Program-made: the position numbers and the translations under genes | In this document: piece by piece, positions 18,147 through 28,375 of the stretch | Numbering within the stretch: position 1 is the first letter of the stretch | Layout of the letters: the number at the start of each line of letters is the position of its first letter | Assembly (NCBI GenBank): GCA_947642355.1 | Contig: CANRSD010000008.1 | Coordinates: 1 to 51,503, forward strand | DNA length: 51,503 nucleotides | Direction: 5' to 3' | From: an uncultured Clostridia bacterium | GTDB lineage: Bacteria > Bacillota > Clostridia > TANB77 > CAG-508 | Notes under the pieces: model-generated | Databases searched by the model: none | What the model saw: only the letters and a program-made list of their open reading frames with translations | Told to the model about the DNA's origin: nothing

Positions 18147-20295
18147 TACTTTCATAGATAATGATACTTTATGCCTTTCATTATCTATATTTATAACTTT
18201 TACTTTTACAATATCTCCAACTGAAACAACTTCTGAAGGATTTTTAATATATTTATCTGATATCTCTGAAATATGAACTAAACCATCATATTTAACACCT
18301 ATGTCAACAAATGCTCCAAAATCTATTACATTTCTTACTGTACCAGTTAAAACCATTCCATCTTGTAAATCTTCAAATTTTAAAACATCACTTCTCAAAA
18401 TTGGTTTTGGCATACTCTCTCTTGGATCTCTACCAGGTTTTGAAATTTCTTCTATTATATCTTTTAAAGTTAATCCACCGAACATTAAGTTCTATTGCCA
18501 TTTTTTCTACATTAACTTCTTTTAATGCCTTTTTTAATTCTTCTAATTTGTCTTTTTCAAGAATATTTTCCACAGAATATCCCAATTTTGTTAATAATTT
18601 TTCTGCAACCTCATAGCTTTCTGGGTGAACTGCAGTAACTTCTAATGGATTTTTTCCATTAAATATTCTAATAAATCCTGCACATTGTTTAAATGCTGCT
18701 GGTCCTAATTTTGGAACTTTTAATAAATCTTTTCTTTGCTTTAATTCTCCTGTTTCATCTCTATATTTAACTATATTTTTAGCAATAGTTCCATTAATCC
18801 CAGACACATATGAAAGTAGTGATGGTGTAGCAGTATTTACATCAACACCAACAGAGTTAACTGCATCTTCAACAACATTGCTTATACTTTCACTTAATCT
18901 TTTTTGATTAACATCATGTTGATATTGACCTACTCCTATTGATTTTGGATCTATTTTTACAAGTTCAGATAATGGATCTTGTAAACGTCTTGCTATTGAA
19001 ATAGCGCCTCTTAATGAAACATTTATATCTGGATATTCTTCTGTTGCAAGTTTTGAAGCAGAATATACAGATGCTCCTGCCTCACTAACAATTGCATAAT
19101 AAATTTCTCCATCAATTTCCTTTAACATATCAGACACAAATGTCTCTGATTCGCGTGAGGCTGTCCCATTTCCTATTGAAATCATATTTACGTTATATTT
19201 ATTTATTAATTCTTTTAAAACCTTTTTTGACCCTTCTACATCGTTTTGAGGCTCTGTTGGATATACAGTAGTAGTAGATAAAACTTTTCCTGTTTTATCA
19301 ATAACTGCAATTTTGCAACCAGTTCTATATGCTGGATCAAATCCCATAACTGTAATATCTTTAATTGGTGGTTGCATAAGTAACTGCTTAGCATTTTTAC
19401 CAAATACCTTTATAGCTTGTTCTTCTGCTTTTTCTGTTAAATCATTTCTTATCTCTCTTTCAATTGAAGGTGCTATTAATCTTTTATAAGAATCTGCAAT
19501 AGCAGTAACAAGCACGCTAGCAAATTGACTTTTATTATCCAAAATAACTTGTCTTTCCAAATAAGCTAATATTTTATCATCTGGACTCTCTAATTTTACT
19601 TTTAAAAATTCTTCCTTCTCTCCCCTATTTATTGCCAAAATTCTATGACTTGGCATTCTCAAAATTGCTTCCTTATAATCATAATACATTTCGTATGGAG
19701 ATTTTTCTTCTTTTGCTTGATGTGTAGATATTACTGCTTCTCTAAAATTCATTGATTTTATTTTTTTCCTATAATCGCTATCATCTGCAATATTTTCTGC
19801 TATTATATCTAAAGCCCCTGAAATCGCATCTTCTCTATTATTTACACCTTTTTCTTCGTCAATATATTCATCTGCAATTTCATAAATATTTTTCTTTTCT
19901 TGTTGTAAATAAATAATTTGACTTAATGGTTCTAACCCCTTTTCTTTAGCTATTGTAGCTTTAGTTCTCTTTTTAGGCCTAAATGGTCTATAAATATCTT
20001 CTAATTCAGATAGAACCATTGTAGATGCAATTTTTACTGTTAATTCGTCTGTTAATTTACCTTGTTCATCTATAAGTCTAATAATTTCTTCTTTTCTAGC
20101 TTCTAAATTTCTTAAATATTTAAGTCTCTCATCTAAAATTCTTAAAGTTTCATCACTTAAATTTCCTGTAACTTCTTTTCTATAACGTGCAATAAATGGA
20201 ATTGTATTTCCATCATCAATAAGCTTTACTGTAGCCTCTACTTGATTTTCTCTTATATTCAATTCTTCTGCTATCTTCTTGAAAATTTTGTCCAT
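18144..20295 (-). CDS. tex: Tex/YdcI RNA-binding transcription accessory protein, one recoding site
   Basis: The reconstructed length is 716 residues, normal for Tex. The N-terminal helical region begins IFKKIAEELNIRENQVEATVKLIDDG, the YqgF-like nuclease fold carries FDPAYRTGCKIAV (about 330), helix-hairpin-helix repeats are at about 490-560, and the C-terminal S1 RNA-binding domain (about 640-716) has VLTGTVRNVIDFGAFVDIGV. Tex binds nucleic acid and affects transcription. The frame shifts at CGG 18480-18478: ELNV then G606 GLTLKDIIEE, a conserved glycine pair before the KPGRDPR motif. Without it the S1 domain is lost. It is the last gene of the leftward run ABC-F, GNAT, tex. GGAG lies seven bases before the ATG. 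Confidence 0.92.
18477..18480 (-). other. CGGT +1 recoding site, Gly606 of Tex
   Basis: The context is GTT-CGGT-GGA. It restores LNV-G-GLTLKDI and the whole S1 domain that follows. Confidence 0.9.
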
Positions 20296-20308
20296 TTTAA
20301 ATCTCCTA

Positions 20309-20866
20309 TTATTTCACTTTAGTATGAAAAAACCTCATATCAATAATATCTTTATAAAACTTTTCCATAATTTCTAATATTTCAGAATTTGAAATAGATT
20401 TACAATTTAATTTATATATAAGTAAATCATATTCAACTCCATAAACATTATATTCTATATTTTCAATTTTCTTAAATCCATTTTTTAAATAAAAATTATT
20501 TCTTCTATTAATAACTTCTAATTCTTTTTTATTTTTAGTACCAAGTTTAGAATCAACTTCTAATATTATAAATTCATTATTTTTAAAAAACTCTTTTAAC
20601 TCTTTTAAAAGTATACTGCCATATCCACTATAACGGTATTTTCTTCTTATTGCTAAATAAGATATAAAAACAATATTTTCTATTTCTCTTGTAACAATAT
20701 ATCCATATAATTCATTTTCCATATAAAATCCATATGCTTTCATATTATTTTCTTTTATAGCCTTTTTGTATTTCTTATATGGTATTCTTTCATTACTAGG
20801 AAAATCATACAAAATCCCAATTTTATAAATTCTTTTTGCTCCTAATAAATCCATTCTCTTCAACAT
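20309..20866 (-). CDS. GNAT-family N-acetyltransferase
   Basis: The 185-residue protein has the acetyl-CoA binding motif A as RRKYRYSGYGSILLKELK (about 94-111), preceded by the strand VFISYLAIRR, and the late GNAT motif NFYLKNGFKKIE. The substrate cannot be told from sequence. It lies 12 bases after the ABC-F gene and 13 before tex in one leftward run, so the three are probably co-transcribed from the promoter at 22504-22532. Confidence 0.75.
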   Translation of the reverse strand: MLKRMDLLGAKRIYKIGILYDFPSNERIPYKKYKKAIKENNMKAYGFYMENELYGYIVTREIENIVFISYLAIRRKYRYSGYGSILLKELKEFFKNNEFIILEVDSKLGTKNKKELEVINRRNNFYLKNGFKKIENIEYNVYGVEYDLLIYKLNCKSISNSEILEIMEKFYKDIIDMRFFHTKVK

Positions 20867-20878
20867 AATCTCATATCC

Positions 20879-22468
20879 TTATATTGATGTTTCCTCTAAA
20901 TATTCATCATATGTACATTCTCTTACAACTATATTTTTTCCATCTTTTAAATCTATTATTTTATTGGCAACTGTTTGAGTCAATTGATGATCATGTGAAG
21001 TAAAAACTAATATTCCTTTATACTTTTGTAAACCTTCATTTAATGCTGTTATACTTTCCATATCTAAATGATTTGTAGGTTCATCAAATATCAAAAAATT
21101 TGCCCCTGATAACATTAGCTTTGATAAAACACACCTAACTTTTTCTCCACCAGACAAAACTGTTACCTCTTTTAAAGCTTCATCTCCTGAAAATAGCATT
21201 CTTCCTAAAAATCCCCTAACATAAGTTTCATCAGGATCTTTTGAATATTGACGAAGCCAATCCACTATATTCATACCTTCATCAAATAAATAACTGTTAT
21301 CTTTTGGAAAATAATCCTTTGATATTGTTATCCCAAAAATTACTTCTCCAGAATCTGGTTCCAACTCACCTGACAAAATTTGAAATAACACAGTTTTAGC
21401 TATTTCATTATCAGATAAAAATGCAACTTTCTCATCACGCTTAATTGTAAATGAAACATTATCTAATATTTTTTCACCATTTATTGTTTTAGTTAAATTC
21501 CTTACTTCTAATATATCTTTTCCATATTCTCTATCTGGTTTAAAATCTATATATGGATATTTCCTATTTGATGGTTTAATTTCATCTAATTCTATTTTCT
21601 CTAAAGATTTTTTTCTAGATGTAGCCTGCTTTGATTTTGAAGCATTAGCACTAAATCTCGCAATAAAGTCTTGTAATTCTTTAATTCTTTCTTCTTTCTT
21701 TTTATTAGCTTCTTTCATTTGTTTTAATGCAAGTTGACTTGATTCATACCAAAAATCATAATTTCCTGGATAAACTTTAATTTTTCCAAAATCAACATCA
21801 GCAATATGTGTACAAACTTTATTTAAAAAGTATCTATCATGTGATACTACAATAACTGTATTGTCAAAGTCAATTAAAAAATCTTGTAACCAGTTTATTG
21901 CTTTTAAATCCAAATCATTTGTAGGCTCATCTAATAAAAGAACATCTGGATTTCCAAATAATGCTTGTGCAAGCAAAACTTTTACTTTATCTTTAGCTTC
22001 AATTTCACTCATATATTTATAATGAAGCTCACTTCCTATGCCTAAATCATTTAATAATTTAGCACTATCAGCTTCAGCATTCCATCCATCAAGCTCAGCA
22101 AACTTCTCTTCAAGCTTAGCAGCCCTCATTCCATCCTCTTCTGAAAAATCAGGCTTAGCATATATACTATCTTTTTCTTTCATTATTCTATAGAGTTCAC
22201 TATTTCCCATCATTACAGTATCTAAAATAGTATATCCTTCAAATGCAAAGTGATCTTGTTTTAAAACAGATAACCTTTCACCTTTATCTAAAATAACTTC
22301 ACCTTTATTAGGCTCTATTTCTCCTGATAAAACTTTTAAAAATGTAGATTTACCAGCTCCATTAGCTCCTATCAATCCATAACAATTTCCTTTTGTAAAC
22401 TTTATATTTACATCTTCAAACAATACTCTCTTTCCAAAACGTATTGTAACTCCATTCGATATAAGCAT
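20879..22468 (-). CDS. ABC-F family ATPase, YbiT-type
   Basis: The 529-residue protein has two ATP-binding cassettes and no membrane domain, as in ABC-F ribosome-associated factors that act at the tRNA exit site. NBD1 has a full Walker A GANGAGKST and LLLDEPTNDLD with SHDRYFL. NBD2 keeps the signature LSGGEKVRC and FDEPTNHLD, but its Walker A is altered (LSDNEIAKT), which is usual in the YbiT branch. The basic linker around residues 245-310 is the P-site tRNA-interaction motif region. In a genome that appears to shift frame at CGG, a translation factor of this type is worth noting, though YbiT-type proteins are common. A strong promoter overlaps an inverted repeat upstream. Confidence 0.88.
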   Translation of the reverse strand: MLISNGVTIRFGKRVLFEDVNIKFTKGNCYGLIGANGAGKSTFLKVLSGEIEPNKGEVILDKGERLSVLKQDHFAFEGYTILDTVMMGNSELYRIMKEKDSIYAKPDFSEEDGMRAAKLEEKFAELDGWNAEADSAKLLNDLGIGSELHYKYMSEIEAKDKVKVLLAQALFGNPDVLLLDEPTNDLDLKAINWLQDFLIDFDNTVIVVSHDRYFLNKVCTHIADVDFGKIKVYPGNYDFWYESSQLALKQMKEANKKKEERIKELQDFIARFSANASKSKQATSRKKSLEKIELDEIKPSNRKYPYIDFKPDREYGKDILEVRNLTKTINGEKILDNVSFTIKRDEKVAFLSDNEIAKTVLFQILSGELEPDSGEVIFGITISKDYFPKDNSYLFDEGMNIVDWLRQYSKDPDETYVRGFLGRMLFSGDEALKEVTVLSGGEKVRCVLSKLMLSGANFLIFDEPTNHLDMESITALNEGLQKYKGILVFTSHDHQLTQTVANKIIDLKDGKNIVVRECTYDEYLEETSI

Positions 22469-22503
22469 TTAATCATAACCTCCACATTATTTTATACCGT
22501 TAC

Positions 22504-22532
22504 ATTATACAATAAATTCCCCATCTTGACAA
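22504..22532 (-). promoter_or_regulatory. Promoter of the ABC-F/GNAT/tex run
   Basis: On the minus strand TTGTCA (22532-22527), 17 bases, TATAAT (22509-22504), about 35 bases before the ABC-F start. Confidence 0.75.
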
Positions 22533-22545
22533 TGGGGAATTTATT
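22511..22545. repeat. Inverted repeat overlapping the ABC-F promoter, possible operator or attenuator
   Basis: Perfect 14-base arms AATAAATTCCCCAT and ATGGGGAATTTATT flank a seven-base centre. The -35 box lies in the centre and the spacer in one arm, so binding here would block RNA polymerase. There is no T run, so it is not a clear terminator. Confidence 0.55.
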
Positions 22546-22776
22546 CTCATCTTAGTTTATATAATTTCCATAATTATTTACAATTTTTTATTACAAAAAT
22601 ATTGAATTAATTTAATTTTATCAACATATTTAGTAATTTTTAAAAAATTATGCACTTATATAAATTTCCAATAATGTAATTCCTGAACATTAAAAGGGGT
22701 AACAATAAGTGCAGAATAATTATAACAAAAACCTTTTAAATTTAAAAGAGTTTTTTACCAATTTTTTTAACATTTT

Positions 22777-23133
22777 CTATTTTATCAAATTTTTCCAATT
22801 TTCTTCTTTAAATCCTATAAATATTTTCTCTTTAGTTATTAATATAGGCCTCTTTATAAGCATTCCATCACTTGCTAACAATTCTATTTTATCTTTATTA
22901 CTCATTATTTTTAATTTGTCTTTAAGATTTAATTGCTTATACTTTAGTCCACTTGTATTAAACCACTTTTTTATATCTTGTCCACTAAATTCTATCCATT
23001 TCTCTAATTCTTCAATTATTGGAGTTTCAGTAACAATATTTCTTTCTAAAAATTTAATATTATTATCTTTTAACCATTTTTTAGCTTTTATACAAGTAGA
23101 ACATTTTGGATATTCTATATAAATATTTTCCAT
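22777..23133 (-). CDS. ArsC/Spx/YffB-family thioredoxin-fold protein
   Basis: The 118-residue protein opens with IYIEYPKCSTCIKAKKWL, a CxxC active site directly after the first strand as in Spx, MgsR and ArsC-like reductases, and continues with NIVTETP and a cis-proline region KRPILI. Family members are either redox regulators binding RNA polymerase alpha (Spx) or thiol reductases; the CxxC is compatible with both, and the residues that bind polymerase in Spx are not obvious here. It stands between the ABC-F run and pcrA, probably as the last gene after pcrA (86-base gap). Confidence 0.75.
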   Translation of the reverse strand: MENIYIEYPKCSTCIKAKKWLKDNNIKFLERNIVTETPIIEELEKWIEFSGQDIKKWFNTSGLKYKQLNLKDKLKIMSNKDKIELLASDGMLIKRPILITKEKIFIGFKEENWKNLIK

Positions 23134-23219
23134 TATATTTACTCCATTCTATAATTAACTATTAAATAAAAGTCATTTAAATTAAAATCCAAATAATTTT
23201 TTAGTTGTTCTTATTTTTT

Positions 23220-25544
23220 CTATAAAACTTCTAGTCCCGCAAATCTCGCCATTAATCGTTTATGCCCACATTTATTAAAATCTATATCTACTTTTAAATC
23301 TTCTCCTTCTGTTTCAACTTTACTTATTATACCTTCACCAAATTTCTTATGAAATACTTTTACCCCTTTACTATATACAGATAAATCAACATCTGATTTT
23401 GGCTGTACATTTAATGATTTCAAAAAACTATCTGCACTTCTAAATTTAAATGCATCTGAACTAGAACTACTTTTACTTCCTATTACTGTATTTTCTGATG
23501 ACCTATAAGAAGTAATTGTAGAATTATATTCCTCTTTTGATTTTCCATATTTCCATTCACGTCTATTTAATCCATACTTATCCTGCTCTTCAAATCTATT
23601 TTCTTTCTTTTCTAGTGCTTCTTCTGCACCTTCTAACATAGATACAGGTATCTCTTTTAAAAACCTTGATGGATTATTGCAACTTGTTGAACCAAAAATA
23701 GTCCTTTGTCTTGCACAAGTCATAAATAAATTCTCTTTTGCTCTTGTTATTCCAACATAGCAAAGACGTCTTTCTTCTTCTAATTCCTTTTGTTCCCCTA
23801 TTGACTTATAACCTGGAAAAATTCCTTCTTCCATTCCAACCAAAAATACTACTGGAAACTCTAGACCCTTAGCACTATGTAATGTCATTAAAGTAACAGT
23901 TTCTTCTGCTTCTTCTAACCCATCTAAATCAGAACTTAATGTAATCCCTTCTAAAAATTCTGATAATGAACTATCTACCATCTCTTCTTCAAATTCCATG
24001 GCAACAGTTAAAAATTCATCTAAATTTTCTATCCTATTTTCAGCTTCTACTGTATTTTCATTTTGAAGAGCTTGTGTATATCCTGTTTTTTGAAGTGTTT
24101 GCTTAATTAAATCAGAAATTTTCATTCCATCTTTTTTATCTCTTAATTCTTCTATTGTTGCAATAAATTCTCTAGTATTAGTATATACTCTTGTTAGTCC
24201 ATATTCTGCTGATTTTTTTATAACCTCAAACATAGAAACTCCTTCATTATTTGCAATTGTTTCTACATTATCTAAACTTGTTTTTCCTACACCTCTTTTA
24301 GGTTCATTAATAATTCTTGACAAACTTAAATTATCATTCGTATTTTGAATTAATCTTAAATATGCAATAATATCTTTTATTTCTTTTCTTTCATAGAATT
24401 TTAACCCACCTATTATTTTATATGGTATATCTTCTCTCCTTAAAATATCTTCTATACTACGTGATTGAGAATTCATTCTATATAAAACTGCAAAATCTGA
24501 ATATTTATAATATTCTGTGCTTTTTAATGAATTTATCTTTTTTACTACAAAATTTGCTTCATCATATTCGTCATCACCTCTATATATAAATGGAAGCGAG
24601 CCATTTTCATTACTTGTCCAAAGTTTCTTTTCATATTTAGTTTCATTATTTTTTATAACTGCATTTGCTACATTTAATATGTTTTGTGTACATCTATAGT
24701 TTTGCTCTAATTTTATTATTTGTGTACCTGGAAAATCCTTTTCAAAATTTAAAATATTAGATATATCTGCTCCTCTAAATGAATATATTCCTTGATCATT
24801 ATCTCCTACAACTGTAATGTTTCCATATTTTGAAGCAAGTAATGTTATAAGAGTAAATTGAGATTTATTTGTATCTTGATATTCATCTACTAAAACATAT
24901 TTAAATTTCTCTGTATAATATTCAAGTATATCTATATTTTCCATTAATATTTTTATGACAAAATTAATAATATCATCAAAATCTATTGCATTATTTTCTT
25001 GTAATCTTTTCTGATAAATTTCATAAATTTCACCAATTTGTTCTTTTCTAAAATCACCTTTATTTCTAGCTAAATAGCTAGCAGGCTCTATCATATCATT
25101 TTTTGCATTACTAATTTCATATTGAATTGCCTTGTCTGTAAAAATTTTGTCATCCAAATTTTTAGATTTTAATATCTGCTTTATTAAAGTCTTTTGATCT
25201 GATGTGTCAAAAATTATAAATGAAGAATCATAGCCAGATATTCTGTCTATAAATTTTCTTAATATTCTTACACAAACAGAATGAAAAGTGCCTATCCAAA
25301 TATCTTTTGCCACATCTCCTACTAAATTTTGAACTCTTTCTTTCATTTCATTTGCAGCTTTATTAGTAAAAGTAATAGCCAAAATATCCCAAGGCTTAAT
25401 ATTTTTTTCTCCCATTAAATATGCTATTTTATGAGTTAAAACTTTAGTTTTTCCACTTCCTGCACCTGCTATTACTAAACATGGGCCTTCTGTCTTAGTA
25501 ACTGCTTCATATTGTTTATCATTTAATCCTTCTAATAAATCCAT
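23220..25544 (-). CDS. pcrA: ATP-dependent DNA helicase PcrA/UvrD
   Basis: The 774-residue superfamily 1A helicase moves 3' to 5' on DNA and acts in repair and removal of recombination intermediates. The motifs are complete: Walker A GAGSGKTKVL (27-36), ITFTNKAANEM, DEYQDTN, GDNDQGIYSFRGA, NYRC, TLHSAKGLEF and VGITRAKENL. The C-terminal tail (about 700-774) ends in a domain with VFHKKFGEGIISKVE, the Tudor-like RNA polymerase contact typical of PcrA rather than UvrD. The reading frame is unbroken over 2.3 kb. GCGGGA near the end is read GCG-GGA, out of phase with CGG. Confidence 0.95.
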   Translation of the reverse strand: MDLLEGLNDKQYEAVTKTEGPCLVIAGAGSGKTKVLTHKIAYLMGEKNIKPWDILAITFTNKAANEMKERVQNLVGDVAKDIWIGTFHSVCVRILRKFIDRISGYDSSFIIFDTSDQKTLIKQILKSKNLDDKIFTDKAIQYEISNAKNDMIEPASYLARNKGDFRKEQIGEIYEIYQKRLQENNAIDFDDIINFVIKILMENIDILEYYTEKFKYVLVDEYQDTNKSQFTLITLLASKYGNITVVGDNDQGIYSFRGADISNILNFEKDFPGTQIIKLEQNYRCTQNILNVANAVIKNNETKYEKKLWTSNENGSLPFIYRGDDEYDEANFVVKKINSLKSTEYYKYSDFAVLYRMNSQSRSIEDILRREDIPYKIIGGLKFYERKEIKDIIAYLRLIQNTNDNLSLSRIINEPKRGVGKTSLDNVETIANNEGVSMFEVIKKSAEYGLTRVYTNTREFIATIEELRDKKDGMKISDLIKQTLQKTGYTQALQNENTVEAENRIENLDEFLTVAMEFEEEMVDSSLSEFLEGITLSSDLDGLEEAEETVTLMTLHSAKGLEFPVVFLVGMEEGIFPGYKSIGEQKELEEERRLCYVGITRAKENLFMTCARQRTIFGSTSCNNPSRFLKEIPVSMLEGAEEALEKKENRFEEQDKYGLNRREWKYGKSKEEYNSTITSYRSSENTVIGSKSSSSSDAFKFRSADSFLKSLNVQPKSDVDLSVYSKGVKVFHKKFGEGIISKVETEGEDLKVDIDFNKCGHKRLMARFAGLEVL

Positions 25545-25792
25545 TTATTTTTCTATGTTAATTTTTATAAACATAGCTCCTTTCTATTTTTAGTGAACTG
25601 TTGTTTGATATTATATACTACTTTTTTTATTTAGTCAATTAAATTTAATAAGTTTTTTAATAATATTTTTATAACATATTGTAACTTTTTTTACTATATG
25701 TTATCATTTTATTATATAAAAGTACAAAGGAGAAAAAGTTTGAAAATTTATTTTCATTCTAATTTATTCCTTAAAAGAAAGGAATGTATAAA

Positions 25793-26371
25793 ATGGATAA
25801 AAAAAATATAAGCACTAAAACAGCTGTAAAAGGTTTAATTAACGGTTTTATAGCATATGGAATTTTAATATTATTTTTATTTATAGTATTAGTTGTTCTT
25901 ATTTCTTATAGTATAAATAAAAATATCAATTCTATAAACTATGACATATTGAAATATTCGCTTCCATTAATTGGATCTTTTTTGGCATTTTTTTTAATTC
26001 GTCTTGTTTGTAAATTAAGTACTTTTGATTTATTTAAAAAATGTCAAATAGAAAAAGATGAAATTCACAAAGTATCATCAAAAATGAATTTATTTTTTAT
26101 GAGCTTAATTATAATTTCAGTAATTTTAATTATAATGTTTTTAAATATAAGATTTCATAATGAAAAAATTACTATTAAAGAATTAAGTAATAATTACTAT
26201 TCACAATATACCGAAGATTTTGCTAATCATCTAACAGTAGAATTAATAAGAGATTTTCAAGTTTCTAGAACTGATACTTTATTACAAACAATCATTATTG
26301 AAATTGGATTATTACTTGGTATTTTCTCATTAATACCTACACAAAAAAAGTTGATTGAAGAATATAATTAA
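25793..26371 (+). CDS. Unknown membrane protein
   Basis: I do not recognise this 192-residue protein. It has four hydrophobic segments, near residues 17-43, 58-77, 97-120 and 160-180, and an extracytoplasmic-looking charged loop between the third and fourth. ATG 25793 is chosen since GAAAGGA lies nine bases upstream. It is a single gene with its own promoter region to the left and a hairpin terminator to the right, between the leftward pcrA and ZIP genes. Confidence 0.6.
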   Translation: MDKKNISTKTAVKGLINGFIAYGILILFLFIVLVVLISYSINKNINSINYDILKYSLPLIGSFLAFFLIRLVCKLSTFDLFKKCQIEKDEIHKVSSKMNLFFMSLIIISVILIIMFLNIRFHNEKITIKELSNNYYSQYTEDFANHLTVELIRDFQVSRTDTLLQTIIIEIGLLLGIFSLIPTQKKLIEEYN

Positions 26372-26378
26372 AATCTTT

Positions 26379-26404
26379 GACTCCCTTTTAAGGGAGTCTT
26401 TTAT
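26379..26404 (+). terminator. Terminator of the 25793 membrane gene
   Basis: GACTCCC, a TTTTAA loop, GGGAGTC and TTTT. It abuts the end of the convergent ZIP gene. Confidence 0.75.
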
Positions 26405-27129
26405 ATTACTAACATCCCTAACAATATTCCTAAAATATTCCCCATTTTACTAATACGGCCTTTATACATAGAATTTGATTCTGGTATAATTTCACATGAG
26501 ACAATATATAACATAGCTCCAGCTGCAAATCCTAATGATATACCTATCATTTCTACAGAAATATGACCAATTATTGCCCCAATTAAAGCTCCTACTCCTG
26601 TACTTATTCCTGATATTGCTGTATATATAATAACTTTTAATTTACTATATCCACCTTGTTTTAAAGGAATAGCCATAGCAATTCCTTCTGGAAAATCATG
26701 TATACATATTGCTATTGCAAGTGCTATTCCAAGTTCATTTGATGCTTCAAAACCAGAACCTATTGCCAAACCTTCTGGAAGATTGTGTATTGTAAGACCT
26801 AATCCTATAATAATTCCAATCTTTAATAAATTAGAATTATTTTTATTGTTTGATACAAACTTCTTATTTACCAAGTCATTGCAAAAAATCATTAAAATAA
26901 CACCAAATATAATTCCAAATATAGTTCCTGTAATATTAATAAATTTCAAACTTTCAGGTATTAAATCAAAACAAATAACTGCTGTCATAAGCCCTGCTGC
27001 AAATTGCAAAATAAAACTAATTATTTTATTTGACTTTAAATCTAATACAGCTCCACATATCCCACCTAAAGTTGTTCCAATCATACCAAAGGTTAATCCC
27101 AAAATTGTAATACTTCCTATACTTTCCAT
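26401..27129 (-). CDS. ZIP-family divalent metal transporter
   Basis: The 242-residue membrane protein has about eight segments. The two metal-binding motifs of ZIP transporters are present: HNLPEGLAIG in segment 4 and HDFPEGIAMA in segment 5, with a short variable loop (about 90-100) rather than a histidine-rich one. It resembles the ZupT/GufA group that imports zinc and other divalent metals. It follows prfA in the leftward run across a hairpin and is probably expressed separately. Confidence 0.88.
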   Translation of the reverse strand: MESIGSITILGLTFGMIGTTLGGICGAVLDLKSNKIISFILQFAAGLMTAVICFDLIPESLKFINITGTIFGIIFGVILMIFCNDLVNKKFVSNNKNNSNLLKIGIIIGLGLTIHNLPEGLAIGSGFEASNELGIALAIAICIHDFPEGIAMAIPLKQGGYSKLKVIIYTAISGISTGVGALIGAIIGHISVEMIGISLGFAAGAMLYIVSCEIIPESNSMYKGRISKMGNILGILLGMLVI

Positions 27130-27211
27130 TTATGAACACCTCTTATTTATTTAATATTTTCTATAAGTTAATATTATTCTAAAAAAGAGATTTTATAATA
27201 TATTAATTAAA

Positions 27212-27247
27212 AAAATATCAAAAAGAAAACTTCTTTTTGATATTTTA
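27212..27247 (-). terminator. Terminator after prfA
   Basis: AAATATCAAAAAGAA pairs with TTCTTTTTGATATTT directly after the prfA stop, with an AT-rich tail. Confidence 0.65.
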
Positions 27248-27249
27248 AA

Positions 27250-28311
27250 TTATTCTTCACTACTTTTTAATTGTTCTGCTCTATTAGAAGCAATTAGATT
27301 ATCTATCATTTCATCCAAATCACCATTTAAGAAATTCTCGAACTGGAACACACTAAATCCTATTCTATGATCTGTTATTCTTCCCTGAGGATAATTATAT
27401 GTTCTTATCTTTTCACTTCTATCTCCCGAACCAACCTGACTTTTTCTTTCATTTGCAAGTTCTTTATCTTGTTTTTCTTTTTCCATCTGATAAATTCTTG
27501 AACGTAATAGTCTCATTGCATATTCTCTATTTTGAACTTGTGATCTTTCTGTTTGACATTCAGCAATTGTACCTGTTGGTTCATGAATTAGTCTAACTGC
27601 TGATGATGTTTTATTAACATGCTGCCCACCAGCACCTGATGCTCTAAATACTTCCATTTTTATATCTGCTGGATTAATTTCTACTTCTACATCTTCTACT
27701 TCTGGAAGCACTGCAACAGTAGCTGTTGAAGTATGTATTCTTCCACTACTTTCTGTATCTGGAACTCTTTGTACTCTATGAACTCCACTCTCAAACTTAA
27801 ATCTACTATATGCACCTTTTCCTGTAATCATAAATGAAATTTCTTTAAATCCACCTAACTCTGTTTCATTAGTATTTAAAATTTCTATTTTAAAATGCTT
27901 TCTTTCTGCATACATAGAATACATTCTAAATAATGTACCTGCAAATAATGCTGCTTCTTCTCCTCCTGCTCCACTTCTTATTTCACAAATAACATTATTA
28001 TCATCATTTGGATCTTTAGGTATTAAAAGAATTTTTAATTCTTCTTCTAAAATTGGTAATTTCTCTTTTGCTGAAAGCATTTCCTCTTCTGCTAAATCTT
28101 TAAGTTCTGAATCTGAAAGCATTTCCTTTGCTTCATTTAAAGCCTTTTGAACCTCTTTATATTCTCTAAATTTAAAAACAACATCTTCAATAGTACTATG
28201 TTCTTTCATTAATTTTTTCCACTCATTTTGGTTAGAAATAACATTAGGATCACTAATTAAAATATTTAGTTCCTCATATCTTTTCTCCACATCTTCTAAT
28301 TTTTGAAACAT
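27250..28311 (-). CDS. prfA: Peptide chain release factor 1
   Basis: The 353-residue factor terminates at UAA and UAG. It carries GGQHVNK, whose glutamine drives peptide release (about 230), and the PxT-type recognition tripeptide as PDT within [11 protein letters not shown] (about 183), which marks RF1 rather than RF2. The frame is unbroken; TCGGG at 27432-27436 is in the TCG-GGA phase. AAGGATGAG precedes the ATG. It lies 64 bases after the YhaN-like gene. RF1 matters to the recoding described here because unshifted products end mostly at UAA, UAG or UGA soon after CGG. Confidence 0.95.
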   Translation of the reverse strand: MFQKLEDVEKRYEELNILISDPNVISNQNEWKKLMKEHSTIEDVVFKFREYKEVQKALNEAKEMLSDSELKDLAEEEMLSAKEKLPILEEELKILLIPKDPNDDNNVICEIRSGAGGEEAALFAGTLFRMYSMYAERKHFKIEILNTNETELGGFKEISFMITGKGAYSRFKFESGVHRVQRVPDTESSGRIHTSTATVAVLPEVEDVEVEINPADIKMEVFRASGAGGQHVNKTSSAVRLIHEPTGTIAECQTERSQVQNREYAMRLLRSRIYQMEKEKQDKELANERKSQVGSGDRSEKIRTYNYPQGRITDHRIGFSVFQFENFLNGDLDEMIDNLIASNRAEQLKSSEE

Positions 28312-28375
28312 AAAAAACTCATCCTTTTCTTTATAGTTCTCTCTATAATTTTTTAGTATTATATCATAATATTAT

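Larger units (their letters stand above)
22469..22776. other. 308-base gap holding the ABC-F promoter and no gene
   Basis: The left third carries the ABC-F promoter and its inverted repeat. The remainder is AT-rich with a possible weak terminator of the ArsC/Spx-like gene at about 22731-22757. I see no ribosome binding site with an open frame. Confidence 0.55.
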
